From Chitinophaga sp. (GTDB lineage: Bacteria > Bacteroidota > Bacteroidia > Chitinophagales > Chitinophagaceae): a DNA stretch of 64,000 bases. The stretch covers positions 62,001-126,000 of the forward strand of contig NZ_JAGHZS010000005.1 of the NCBI RefSeq assembly GCF_017745275.1. The letters run 5' to 3'. Positions 36,857-45,555 of this stretch are shown here, one piece after another (the first letter of the stretch is position 1; each line of letters starts with the position of its first letter). A program made the position numbers and the translations under genes. A model generated the notes under the pieces. The model had not been told where the DNA came from. It saw only the letters and a program-made list of their open reading frames with translations, and made no database searches.

Positions 36857-38098
36857 ATGAACCTCGCAAAACAAACTATCCGTCTTTATCAGAATGCCTA
36901 CACCGGCCTTTCCCCTGCTACCTGGTGGTTATCACTGGTGTTGCTGATCAATCGTAGTGGTACCATGGTCATTCCTTTTATGACGGTGTACCTCACACAA
37001 CATCTACATTTCTCTATTGCCCAGGCAGGCCTTGTGATGGCTTGTTTTGGCTGCGGCGCTATTGTGGGCGCGCTGCTGGGCGGATGGTTATCTGACAAAA
37101 TTGGCTTTTACCAGGTACAGTTCTGGAGCCTCTTCTCTAACGGATTATTGTTCCTTTTATTGGGTCAGATGCGCACGTTTGAGCAAATATGTATCTGTGT
37201 ATTCGTGATGAGCTCTGTGGGAGATGCCTTCCGGCCGGCCAACAGCATTGCTGTAGCGGCTTATAGCGCTCCTGAAAACCGTACCCGCTCCTATGCATTA
37301 AACCGGTTGGCTGTGAACCTGGGTTGGTCGGTAGGCCCGGCTGTGGGCGGTATTCTGGCCAGCTTCAGCTACCAGTTACTTTTTTGGGTAGATGGATTTA
37401 CCTGTATGGCGGCCGCAGTACTGATGCGAATTTTCCTGCCACCGGTGCCTGCACCGGCTAAAGCCGAAAAAGCAAAGGTGATGAAGGAAGATAAAGTATG
37501 GAAGGACGCTATTTACCTGTGGTTCCTATTATTTGCTACCGTGAATGCCATTTGCCTGTTCCAGTTCAGCAGTATCGTTCCCTTGTATTTTAAAGACGTG
37601 ATGCACATGGAAGAATGGCAGATAGGCCTGAACATGTCTATCAACGGTATTCTCATTGCCCTGGTGGAAATGATCATGGTGTACCGGCTGGAGGGTACAC
37701 GCCCCAATCTTGTATTCATCGCGAGGGGGGCGGTGATGGTATGTATCTCCTACCTCTTGCTGAGTATATTGCCGCCGTTCTGGGCGGTAGCGGGCTTGTT
37801 TATGGTCGTGATCACCTTCGGTGAAATGTTCTGCCTTCCTTTTATGAACAGTTTCTGGATTGCCAGAAGTAAGGATCATAACCGCGGACAATATGCAGCC
37901 CTGTATACCATCTCTTATTCGCTGGCCAATATCGTATCGCCTACTACCGGCGCTTTTGTGGTACAACATCTCGGATTTAAGCCCTGGTGGGTGCTGACCG
38001 CCCTCGGTTGTGTATTGTCAGGAGCAGGGTTCTGGTGGCTGCAAAAGAAGCTGGCAACGCACAAAGCTGCCGCGCCGGCATCCAGCCTGGCACAGTAG
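36857..38098 (+). CDS. major facilitator superfamily transporter
   Basis: 413 residues, about twelve membrane helices. The loop between helices 2 and 3 reads GGWLSDKIGF, close to the MFS motif G-x-L-a-D-r-x-G. The N-terminal TWWLSLVLLINRSGTMVIPFMTVYLTQ is typical of the sugar/drug export-like branch in Bacteroidota. Substrate unknown. No obvious partner gene. Confidence 0.9.
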   Translation: MNLAKQTIRLYQNAYTGLSPATWWLSLVLLINRSGTMVIPFMTVYLTQHLHFSIAQAGLVMACFGCGAIVGALLGGWLSDKIGFYQVQFWSLFSNGLLFLLLGQMRTFEQICICVFVMSSVGDAFRPANSIAVAAYSAPENRTRSYALNRLAVNLGWSVGPAVGGILASFSYQLLFWVDGFTCMAAAVLMRIFLPPVPAPAKAEKAKVMKEDKVWKDAIYLWFLLFATVNAICLFQFSSIVPLYFKDVMHMEEWQIGLNMSINGILIALVEMIMVYRLEGTRPNLVFIARGAVMVCISYLLLSILPPFWAVAGLFMVVITFGEMFCLPFMNSFWIARSKDHNRGQYAALYTISYSLANIVSPTTGAFVVQHLGFKPWWVLTALGCVLSGAGFWWLQKKLATHKAAAPASSLAQ

Positions 38099-38204
38099 GG
38101 AAAACATATGATGCCCGGCCCGGGATATGGTCGAAATTGTTAAAGACTTTACAATTATTGTCCTCAAAATGCTAATTTTGCTTAAAAAGTAGTAAAATTG
38201 GTTA

Positions 38205-39092
38205 ATGAAAGTAATTCAATTTACTGTTCCCGTGGCCGAGCAAGGTGCTGTAGTGATACAGGAAGATATTCTCCCATACTTCTATAATTATCTGCATCGT
38301 CATAAGGAGGCACAGGTTACACTCATCATAAAGGGAGAAGGCACACTCATTGCCGGCAATTATACCCAGCCATTTAAGGCCGGGGAAATTTATGTGATTG
38401 GTGCTAACCAACCGCATATGTTTAAAGGGGATGCCCGGTATTTTGAAAATTTACAGGAGAAGAATATTCACGCTATTCATATTTTCTTCGATCATGAACA
38501 GGCGTTGCAGGGATTGTTTTCCTTAAAGGAAATGGAAACGGTCCGCAAATTCTTACAGCTTACTGCCAACAGCCTTCAATTACCTGCTGATCACGCCGAA
38601 AAAATAGGCGCAGATATTTTAAAAATCTCGCGTCTCAGCGGTGCAGAGCGGCTCCTGGCATTTGTGGGCATGCTGGTGTATTTCTCCAAACAGGTGAAGG
38701 AATGGAAGTCTTTATCCACCGGGTTCTCCAGGCACTCCTACAGCGAATCGGAAGGATTGCGCATGAACGATATTTATCAATATACACTGGAGCATTACGC
38801 GGAGAATATTTCACTCGGGCAAATTGCGGGAGTAGCCCATCTGACAACCTATGCCTTCTGTAAATATTTTAAGAAACATACCCGCAAAACTTATCTTGAA
38901 TTCCTGAATGAAATCAGGATTAATGTGGCTTGTAAGAAAATCATTAATGGAGATTTCGATAGTATCGCTGCTGTAGCCTATGCCACCGGCTACAACAATC
39001 CTATCACCTTTAACCGGGTATTCCGCAAGGTAACAGGCATGTCGCCTTCGGCGTATGCACGCCAGTATCGGTTTGAAGAAGTTGAAAGTTGA
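38205..39092 (+). CDS. AraC-family transcriptional regulator
   Basis: 295 residues. Residues about 1-140 form an AraC-type cupin sensor domain (VTLIIKGEGTLIAGNYTQPFKAGEIYVIGANQPHMF), and 190-290 the double helix-turn-helix (ENISLGQIAGVAHLTTYAFCKYFKKHTRKTYLEFLNEIRINVACKKI, then VAYATGYNNPITFNRVFRK). It likely responds to a sugar or small metabolite. The target is unknown; the radical SAM gene converges from the other side. Confidence 0.93.
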   Translation: MKVIQFTVPVAEQGAVVIQEDILPYFYNYLHRHKEAQVTLIIKGEGTLIAGNYTQPFKAGEIYVIGANQPHMFKGDARYFENLQEKNIHAIHIFFDHEQALQGLFSLKEMETVRKFLQLTANSLQLPADHAEKIGADILKISRLSGAERLLAFVGMLVYFSKQVKEWKSLSTGFSRHSYSESEGLRMNDIYQYTLEHYAENISLGQIAGVAHLTTYAFCKYFKKHTRKTYLEFLNEIRINVACKKIINGDFDSIAAVAYATGYNNPITFNRVFRKVTGMSPSAYARQYRFEEVES

Positions 39093-39098
39093 TATAGA

Positions 39099-39223
39099 AG
39101 CATAAAGCATAAAGCCGAAAGCAAAAAGCTATAAAAGCGAATGACCAAAGCGAGTATTTAAACTTTCCGCTTTGGTCATTCGCTTTTATAGCTTTTTGCT
39201 TTCGGCTTTATGCCTTATGCTTA
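39099..39223. repeat. heptad-repeat palindromic element, copy D
   Basis: The two 55-base arms (39099-39153 and 39169-39223) match at 54 positions. Units read AAGCAT, AAAGCAT, AAAGCCG, AAAGCAA, AAAGCTA before TAAAAGCGAATGACCAAAGCG. The inner part differs from copies A-C, yet both arms carry the matching change. It lies between converging genes, three bases before the radical SAM stop. Confidence 0.9.
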
Positions 39224-39224
39224 A

Positions 39225-40520
39225 TCAATGTGCGAAATCCTCCATATAGTCACCCGTAATGCGCTCCATTGGCGGATTGAAATAACCGAATTTAAGATCG
39301 GGGAATTCCTCATGGATCAGTTCCTGTAATTGTTTCACACCCAAACATTCTCCGGTTTCTGTGATGCCCAGTTTACCCAGGTACCAGTCCGGATCGATGT
39401 TGAAGTTACGCCACTGAATCATATTCAGGCCCGTTTCGCGGATCAGTTTGCGCAGTGCCTCGTATTCATCTGCACTATCGGTCATGCCCGGGAATACAAA
39501 GTAGTTGATCGATGTCCAGCCACCAAATTCGCGTACTACTTTCAGGCTTTCGATGATATCTTCAAAAGCATAGTTGTTAGGACGGTAATAAGGGGTATAA
39601 TATTTTTCCTGGGCAGAGTTCAGGCTCACACGGATACTGTTCAAACCTGCTTCACACAGGGCTCTTACGGCATCAGGCTTGCTCCCGTTGGTGTTGATAT
39701 TGATACTGCCTTTAGGTGTATGTTTACGTATTTCGATGATAGACTCCCGGATGGTTTCCCACATCAGTAAAGGCTCGCCTTCGCAACCCTGGCCAAAGCT
39801 CACGATAGGGAAGGGCGCAGTTTCCAGGTGTGGCACGGTGTATTCTACAATTTCTGCTGCAGTTGGTTTAAAACGCAAACGGTCCTGCGTAGAAACAATG
39901 CTTTCTTCCTCCGGCTGGAATGAAATGCAGCCAACGCAGTTGGCATTACATGCGGGTGAGGAAGGAATAGGGCATTCCCATCTTCCCATAAAGTAATTAC
40001 GCGCAGCAGGACACTCATAAGTCAGGGCACAGTTCTCTGCCAGGTGCTGTACCAGCCTGTTATGCGGATAGGCTTCTGTCAGTGTTTTTACGCCTTGTTT
40101 CACCTTTTTGGCGTCGAATCCGGCGCATTCCTGGCGGATATCGGCTTCAATACGGGTAGCGGGTACATAAAACTTGCCATCCAGCCAGCCCACAGCCGTG
40201 TAGCAAAACAGCGGCAGTGTAGGCGCGTCCGGCATGGTTTCGTATGCTGCCAGGTAAAAACCGGTATGTGCCGGCGGAATGAAGGCAGCTACGGCCCATC
40301 CTTTATCACAAAGCTGCATATCGCCGGTGGCGGCATTGATACCAATACCACGGCGTCCGGGCAACTCATACAAATTACCTCCTTCCGGTAATTCGATCCA
40401 CTCATCTGCTTCCACCGGCCATGCATCCCAGCCACTACGGCCGGTTACATACATGCTGGTATCTTCAAAAATATTCCCTTCACCGTCAGAATATAATATG
40501 TAAGGTGTCTGTTTTAACAT
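39225..40520 (-). CDS. radical SAM protein of unknown reaction
   Basis: 431 residues. The cluster motif is CNANCVGC (Cys191, Cys195, Cys198), a C-x3-C-x2-C arrangement. It follows a 180-residue N-terminal domain with further Cys at 164, 170 and 183. GEPLLM and NTNGSKPD are SAM-binding blocks, and a HIS/TIM barrel follows. Such proteins can make modified peptides or small molecules, but no precursor peptide gene is visible here. It is one of the less assignable genes of the window. Confidence 0.87.
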   Translation of the reverse strand: MLKQTPYILYSDGEGNIFEDTSMYVTGRSGWDAWPVEADEWIELPEGGNLYELPGRRGIGINAATGDMQLCDKGWAVAAFIPPAHTGFYLAAYETMPDAPTLPLFCYTAVGWLDGKFYVPATRIEADIRQECAGFDAKKVKQGVKTLTEAYPHNRLVQHLAENCALTYECPAARNYFMGRWECPIPSSPACNANCVGCISFQPEEESIVSTQDRLRFKPTAAEIVEYTVPHLETAPFPIVSFGQGCEGEPLLMWETIRESIIEIRKHTPKGSININTNGSKPDAVRALCEAGLNSIRVSLNSAQEKYYTPYYRPNNYAFEDIIESLKVVREFGGWTSINYFVFPGMTDSADEYEALRKLIRETGLNMIQWRNFNIDPDWYLGKLGITETGECLGVKQLQELIHEEFPDLKFGYFNPPMERITGDYMEDFAH

Positions 40521-40553
40521 TTTGTGATTTTATGGCCTGCTGGCGGAAATTGT

Positions 40554-41141
40554 TTACTGAACCCTGCTCTGAAAGAAAGTATTTAATGTTTCTCTTTCTT
40601 CTTTGCCCGGTTCATCCAGTATTTCCAGCTGCAGAATCTTGTTATTTTTATAGTCTATTGTCAGTAAGTCGTTCCGCAAAATTACGTTATTCAGCTCGTT
40701 CCAGCCAACCAGCTTTTTAGAGAAGGTGGTGGGGAGTGTAATACCGGTGGTATCCAGTTTTACATAGGAAGGCTTAAAGATGATATATTCCATCCAGCCT
40801 ACATACGCTAAACCAATACCTGTCAGGAACGAAAACAAAGCGCTCAGTGGCTGCAGGTGCGACAAAAAATACAAACTACCTGTAAAGCAGATCAGTGCTT
40901 CTATCATCCGCGCGACAGTATTGGCTTCCGAAAACTGTTTAAACCGCTTCATGCTGAAGGGAAATGCTATCGCCAGTAACCCTACTGCCAGGAAAAAGAC
41001 CACCAGGAACCAGTTAGGCTGCGGACTGCGGTATACGGCAATCGCGTTAATCAGGAACAGGATGCCAACCAAACCGTGCATTACCGGTAATAACCGGATT
41101 CTACTACTGGTGTTGGGATGCAGGATGCGCAAACTATGCAT
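40554..41141 (-). CDS. membrane protein of unknown function
   Basis: 195 residues with four hydrophobic helices (about 17-36, 46-64, 80-97, 100-120) followed by a soluble C-terminal part with PH-like beta strands (VKLDTTGITLPTTFSKKLVGWNELNNVIL). This architecture resembles small PH-domain membrane proteins of Bacteroidota. It lies between the radical SAM and arginase-family genes on the same strand. The function is unknown. Confidence 0.7.
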   Translation of the reverse strand: MHSLRILHPNTSSRIRLLPVMHGLVGILFLINAIAVYRSPQPNWFLVVFFLAVGLLAIAFPFSMKRFKQFSEANTVARMIEALICFTGSLYFLSHLQPLSALFSFLTGIGLAYVGWMEYIIFKPSYVKLDTTGITLPTTFSKKLVGWNELNNVILRNDLLTIDYKNNKILQLEILDEPGKEERETLNTFFQSRVQ

Positions 41142-41157
41142 GTACAGGAATGTAAGA

Positions 41158-42201
41158 TTAAGAATTAGAACTTATCAACAGGTTACACAGTTTGAACAAT
41201 ACGCGGGCACCTACGTTAGCATCCCATTCGTCGTGGGAAGCGCTCACTTCATTCAGATCAAACCCAATCAGCTTGCGGCCGCTGGCCAGCACCCGCTTAA
41301 AGAGATAATATACCTGTTCTACTTCAAAACCACCCGCTACCGGCGTACCTGTATGCGGACACAGTTTAGGATCCAGCCCGTCGATATCAAAGCTGATATA
41401 TACCTGCTGTGGCAGGGTAGCTACAATGCTGTCGCAGATCGACTGCCAGGTTTCCCCTTCAAATTGTCTTTCTTTGATTTGTTTATCGAAGAAGGTCGCT
41501 ACGCGGCCTTCGCTGTTATTAATATAATCTACTTCTTCTTCACAATAGTCGCGGATACCTACCTGTACCAGTTTCGACAGTTGCGGTACTTCTGCCAGGG
41601 CATTGTACATAATAGAGGCATGGGAATAAGTGAATCCTTCGTAAGCGTCCCGCAAATCGCAGTGTGCATCGATCTGGAGAATACCGAAGTCGCCGGCGTG
41701 TTCACCAATGGCTTTGAAGAAGCCCAGTGGTGTACTGTGATCACCGCCTACCAGTCCTACCAGCTTGCCTTTTTCCAGCAAAGCTTTGGTTTGGGTGTAT
41801 ACCCATTCGTTCATGGCACGGGTACCGTTCCCTACGTCTACCAGTGTTTTTTTCAGAAATTCATTTTCAGAAATATCTCCCCCTTCAGTCAGGAATTTCA
41901 GGTACAGCTCTGCTTCTTTACGCAGGTAATCGCTGCGTAGTAACAGGTGCTTATCTGGTTCACGCATGTAAAAACCCTGTTTCCAGCCATCTTTCACATC
42001 AGCATCATAAAGATCGATCTGAAAGGAGGCCCTGAAAATACGCTCTGGTCCACGGGCTGTACCATTATTATAAGATACGGTTACTTCCCAGGGAACAGGT
42101 AATAATACCAGCCGGGCTTCGTCCTCAGAAAAAGGTAAGCCAAAAACGTTGTTGGATAAAAGACCAACTGAGTTAGGGTCAAATTGTGATAAATCTGCCA
42201 T
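41158..42201 (-). CDS. arginase/agmatinase/formiminoglutamase family hydrolase
   Basis: 347 residues of the ureohydrolase family. Six manganese ligands can be read: His155 in GGDHS, Asp178, His180 and Asp182 in DAHCD, Asp272 and Asp274 in SFDIDGLDP. It hydrolyses a guanidino or formimino group; sequence alone does not separate arginase, agmatinase or formiminoglutamase. A TATCTTTG box lies 30 bases upstream. No hut genes are near. Confidence 0.9.
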   Translation of the reverse strand: MADLSQFDPNSVGLLSNNVFGLPFSEDEARLVLLPVPWEVTVSYNNGTARGPERIFRASFQIDLYDADVKDGWKQGFYMREPDKHLLLRSDYLRKEAELYLKFLTEGGDISENEFLKKTLVDVGNGTRAMNEWVYTQTKALLEKGKLVGLVGGDHSTPLGFFKAIGEHAGDFGILQIDAHCDLRDAYEGFTYSHASIMYNALAEVPQLSKLVQVGIRDYCEEEVDYINNSEGRVATFFDKQIKERQFEGETWQSICDSIVATLPQQVYISFDIDGLDPKLCPHTGTPVAGGFEVEQVYYLFKRVLASGRKLIGFDLNEVSASHDEWDANVGARVLFKLCNLLISSNS

Positions 42202-42230
42202 GATAAAATCGTACTTTTCTAAATTCCGCG

Positions 42231-42238
42231 CAAAGATA
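42231..42238 (-). promoter_or_regulatory. -7 promoter box of the arginase-family gene
   Basis: TATCTTTG on the minus strand is a full match to the Bacteroidota -7 consensus TAnnTTTG. It lies 30 bases before the start. The expected -33 TTTG is not clear. Confidence 0.6.
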
Positions 42239-42438
42239 GGATTATGTTTACTTACAGCCCTCCTTCTGTTAAAAAGAATTGCCTTTTATATAAAATTTGT
42301 CCGAAGAAGGTCATTTTGACTTAATTTTGCCGATTAATCGGAAACAATTAAAAGAAAGGAAAAGGCAAGAGAGGTTAGGTGCGCGCTGGTAAAGGGTTTT
42401 GCTGTTTGAATCAAATCAATAGGGAAGATAATTTTCAT

Positions 42439-42837
42439 ATGAAAAAAACAAATATTATTCTGCTGGTGGTAATTGCGGTAGCAATTGGAGTGATAGTAAC
42501 AATGGTGGGGGATTTCAGTACCTATGAAACTTTTGCAACAGCCCGTGAAAAGGAAGGAAAAGAGTTTCATGTGATCGGGAAGCTCGATACATTAAAAGCT
42601 ATGAACTACGATCCCATCAAAGATGCTAACTTATTTAGCTTCTATGTACACGATAAAACCGGGGAATCACATAAAGTAGTATTCTACGGAGCCAAGCCAA
42701 CCGACTTCGAGAAAGCTGAATCCATTGTACTCACTGGTAAAATGGAAGGAGGCGAATTTCATTGCAGCAAAATTCTGATGAAATGTCCTTCTAAATATAA
42801 AGACGACCAGGTGGTGGTCGGCAATAAACAACTTTAA
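42439..42837 (+). CDS. ccmE: cytochrome c maturation protein CcmE, CxxxY type
   Basis: 132 residues from the ATG at 42439 (the frame is open from 42379). One N-terminal membrane helix (about 5-24) and an OB-fold heme chaperone domain follow. Most CcmE proteins hold heme on a His in an HxxxY motif. Here the aligned residue is a Cys: LMKCPSKY gives C116-x3-Y120. This CxxxY form is known in some bacteria and archaea. It should pass heme to CcmF, encoded next, in the periplasm for cytochrome c assembly. Confidence 0.88.
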   Translation: MKKTNIILLVVIAVAIGVIVTMVGDFSTYETFATAREKEGKEFHVIGKLDTLKAMNYDPIKDANLFSFYVHDKTGESHKVVFYGAKPTDFEKAESIVLTGKMEGGEFHCSKILMKCPSKYKDDQVVVGNKQL

Positions 42838-42940
42838 AGTAACTATTTGAACATTTTGAAGGGTTGTCCGGCATACACCGGCATGAACAGTTATTTCAAA
42901 ATGCGCAATGCCGGAATATTCACATCTCTAGAGGAATTTT

Positions 42941-45424
42941 ATGAAGTTTGTAGGGGAACATTTACTGCCGGGCCAACTAGGCCACTTCTTTGCCATACTG
43001 GCATTTGTAGCATCTATAGTAGCCACGGTTGCTTATTATAATGCCGTTAAATTAAAAGAACCTTCTTTACAGGAATCCTGGAAACGACTGGCACGCTGGT
43101 CTTTCGTCATCCAGTCTGCTGCCGTGATCGGTGTTTTCTCCTGCCTGTACTATATTCTGTATAATCACTTTTTTGAATATAAATACGCATGGCGTAATAC
43201 GTCCCGTGACTTGCCTATCCAATATCTTTTATCCAGCCTTTGGTCCGACCAGGAAGGTAGCTTCCTGCTCTGGAGTATCTGGAATAGTATACTGGGCATT
43301 GTCTTGATCCGTACTTCCAAAAAATGGGAAGCGCCGGTAATGACCATTTTTTCGCTTGCACAGCTGATTATGGCCAGCATGCTGCTTGGCATATTCATCC
43401 TGGGTTACAAAGTAGGCAGCAATCCGTTTATGCTCCTGCGTCAGGCGCCCGAAAACCAACTGGCACCTATTTTCCAGACGGCTGACTACATGCAGCATAT
43501 CCACGATGGAAACGGTCTGAACGTAACCCTCCAGAACTACTGGATGGTGATTCACCCGCCGATCCTGTTCCTGGGCTTTGCTTCCATGATCATTCCTTTT
43601 GCCTTCGCTTTTGCCGGGGTTTGGACCCGCGATTATACCGGTTGGGTAAAACCAGTACAGCCATGGGGCCTGTTTGCCATTGCCTTACTGGGTACAGGCA
43701 TCATGATGGGTGCCGCATGGGCTTATGAATCCCTGAACTTCGGTGGTTACTGGGCCTGGGATCCGGTAGAAAATGCCTCCCTGGTACCGTGGCTTACCAT
43801 GGTAGCTGGTGTACACACCCTGCTGGCCTACAAAGCAACCGGGCACTCGCTGAAGTCTACCATCTTCTTTTTCTTTATTTCTTATGTAATGATCCTCTAT
43901 TCCTCCTTCCTTACCAAAAGCGGTGTGCTGGGAGATACTTCCGTACACTCGTTTACGGACATGGGGATGACAGCACAGTTACTGTTTGCGATGCTGGTAT
44001 TTACCATACCATCTATCACATTGCTGGTCATACGCAGAAAAGAAATTCCATCTGTGAAGAAGGAGGAAAACAGCTACTCCCGTGAGTTCTGGCTGTTCGT
44101 GGGTTCCCTGATTATGCTGATTGCCGCTATCCAGGTAACCTTCACCACTTCGATCCCGGTGTGGAATAAGCTGATGAGCTTCACCGGCCTCAAAGGACTG
44201 CTCAATACGAACGATATTGCGCCGCCATCAGATGTCATTTTCCATTATAACAAAATTCAGATCTGGATTGCCATTGTACTGGGTGTATTAACCGCCATTG
44301 TACAATTCATGAGATATAAGGATACTCCCCGTGGAGAACTTACCAAAAAACTGGCAATTCCTACATTGGTGTCTTTACTGTTGACCGGCCTGATCGCCTG
44401 GAAAGGTACCATCACCTTCGATAAATATGGCGCCGGGTTCCTCACGGCTATTTACATGATGCTGTTTGCCAGCATTTACGCCATTGTGGGTAACGTGACT
44501 TATATTTTCTCCGGTCTGAAAGGCAAGCTGAAAAACGCAGGTGCTTCTGTAGCACATATCGGTTTTGGTATGGTGCTGTTAGGTATACTCATTTCTTCCG
44601 CCAAAATGGAAGTGATCTCCTATGATCGCATGAAGATGCTGAATGATGGCTTCTTCAGGAAAGAAAGCAAGCAAAATCCGCGCGAAAACATCATGCTGCC
44701 AAAAGACGTACCGGTACAAATGGGCGATTATCATGTAACCTATACCGGCGATTCTATTGCAAAAGGTGATGCGAAAACCTATTACAAGGTAAATTATGAG
44801 AAGAAGGATAAAGCAACCGGTAACGTTGTAGAACGGTTTACCCTTTACCCGGATGCGTTTGTAAACAGGAAAGAAAACTCTATTTCCTCCAATCCTGCTT
44901 CCAGACACTATCTGACAAAGGATATCTACACCTACGTATCTGCTGCACCTAACAAAGAAGAAGAAGCGAAAGCGGATACTACTCCGTACGTATCACACCT
45001 GATGAAACAGGGTGATTCCGTATTCTTCTCCAAAGGATTTATTGTACTGAAAGGATTGAACACCAAACCGGAAAGCCGCAATTATGTGCCACAAAATGGT
45101 GACCTGGCGGTAGGCGCAGAGCTGGAGGTATACACTCAAACAGACGACCACTTTAAGTTACAGCCGATCTACTTCATCCGCGACAGCAGCTATCAGTATA
45201 GTGTGGAAGATACGTTGGCGCCGCTGGGACTGAATGTAAGGTTCTCCAAGATAATGCCTGCAGAGAACAAGATCGAGCTGAAGGTCAAAGAAGCCGCCGG
45301 TTTCAGCGATTATATCGTGATGAAAGCCCTGATATTCCCTTATATCAACGTTTTGTGGTTAGGGATCATCATTACCGTGGTGGGTACTTTTATGAGTATT
45401 TATCAGAAAGTAAGAAGAAGATAG
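42941..45424 (+). CDS. ccmF: heme lyase CcmF
   Basis: 827 residues, about twelve to fifteen membrane helices. The heme-handling WWD-type block is WAWDPVENASLVPW (271-284), with conserved periplasmic His residues in the surrounding loops, and a large C-terminal soluble portion (650-790) rich in beta strands precedes the last helix. It attaches heme to the CxxCH of apocytochromes in the periplasm. It follows ccmE by about 100 bases. The other ccm genes (ccmA-D, ccmG, ccmH) are not in the window. Confidence 0.94.
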   Translation: MKFVGEHLLPGQLGHFFAILAFVASIVATVAYYNAVKLKEPSLQESWKRLARWSFVIQSAAVIGVFSCLYYILYNHFFEYKYAWRNTSRDLPIQYLLSSLWSDQEGSFLLWSIWNSILGIVLIRTSKKWEAPVMTIFSLAQLIMASMLLGIFILGYKVGSNPFMLLRQAPENQLAPIFQTADYMQHIHDGNGLNVTLQNYWMVIHPPILFLGFASMIIPFAFAFAGVWTRDYTGWVKPVQPWGLFAIALLGTGIMMGAAWAYESLNFGGYWAWDPVENASLVPWLTMVAGVHTLLAYKATGHSLKSTIFFFFISYVMILYSSFLTKSGVLGDTSVHSFTDMGMTAQLLFAMLVFTIPSITLLVIRRKEIPSVKKEENSYSREFWLFVGSLIMLIAAIQVTFTTSIPVWNKLMSFTGLKGLLNTNDIAPPSDVIFHYNKIQIWIAIVLGVLTAIVQFMRYKDTPRGELTKKLAIPTLVSLLLTGLIAWKGTITFDKYGAGFLTAIYMMLFASIYAIVGNVTYIFSGLKGKLKNAGASVAHIGFGMVLLGILISSAKMEVISYDRMKMLNDGFFRKESKQNPRENIMLPKDVPVQMGDYHVTYTGDSIAKGDAKTYYKVNYEKKDKATGNVVERFTLYPDAFVNRKENSISSNPASRHYLTKDIYTYVSAAPNKEEEAKADTTPYVSHLMKQGDSVFFSKGFIVLKGLNTKPESRNYVPQNGDLAVGAELEVYTQTDDHFKLQPIYFIRDSSYQYSVEDTLAPLGLNVRFSKIMPAENKIELKVKEAAGFSDYIVMKALIFPYINVLWLGIIITVVGTFMSIYQKVRRR

Positions 45425-45449
45425 GCGCTGCCTGTATTTTATAAGAAGA

Positions 45450-45484
45450 AATCCTCCGGTGGCGATGCTGCCGGAGGATTTTTT
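45450..45484 (+). terminator. intrinsic terminator of ccmEF
   Basis: AATCCTCCGG pairs with CCGGAGGATT across a short loop, followed by TTTTTT. Lies 25 bases behind ccmF. Confidence 0.9.
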
Positions 45485-45555
45485 CTTTATTAAATCCGGT
45501 TCCGGTGCATGTCAATATCAGAATTCTTATCTACATTTAGCTATTAAATGTCCTT

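Noticed and set aside
40780..41940. 386-codon plus-strand frame over the membrane protein and arginase-family genes
   Set aside because: Antisense to two genes on the minus strand with recognisable products; no motif of its own.
42847..43041. 64-codon frame between ccmE and ccmF
   Set aside because: It overlaps the first codons of ccmF in another frame and shows no membrane or CcmD-like pattern strong enough to support it.
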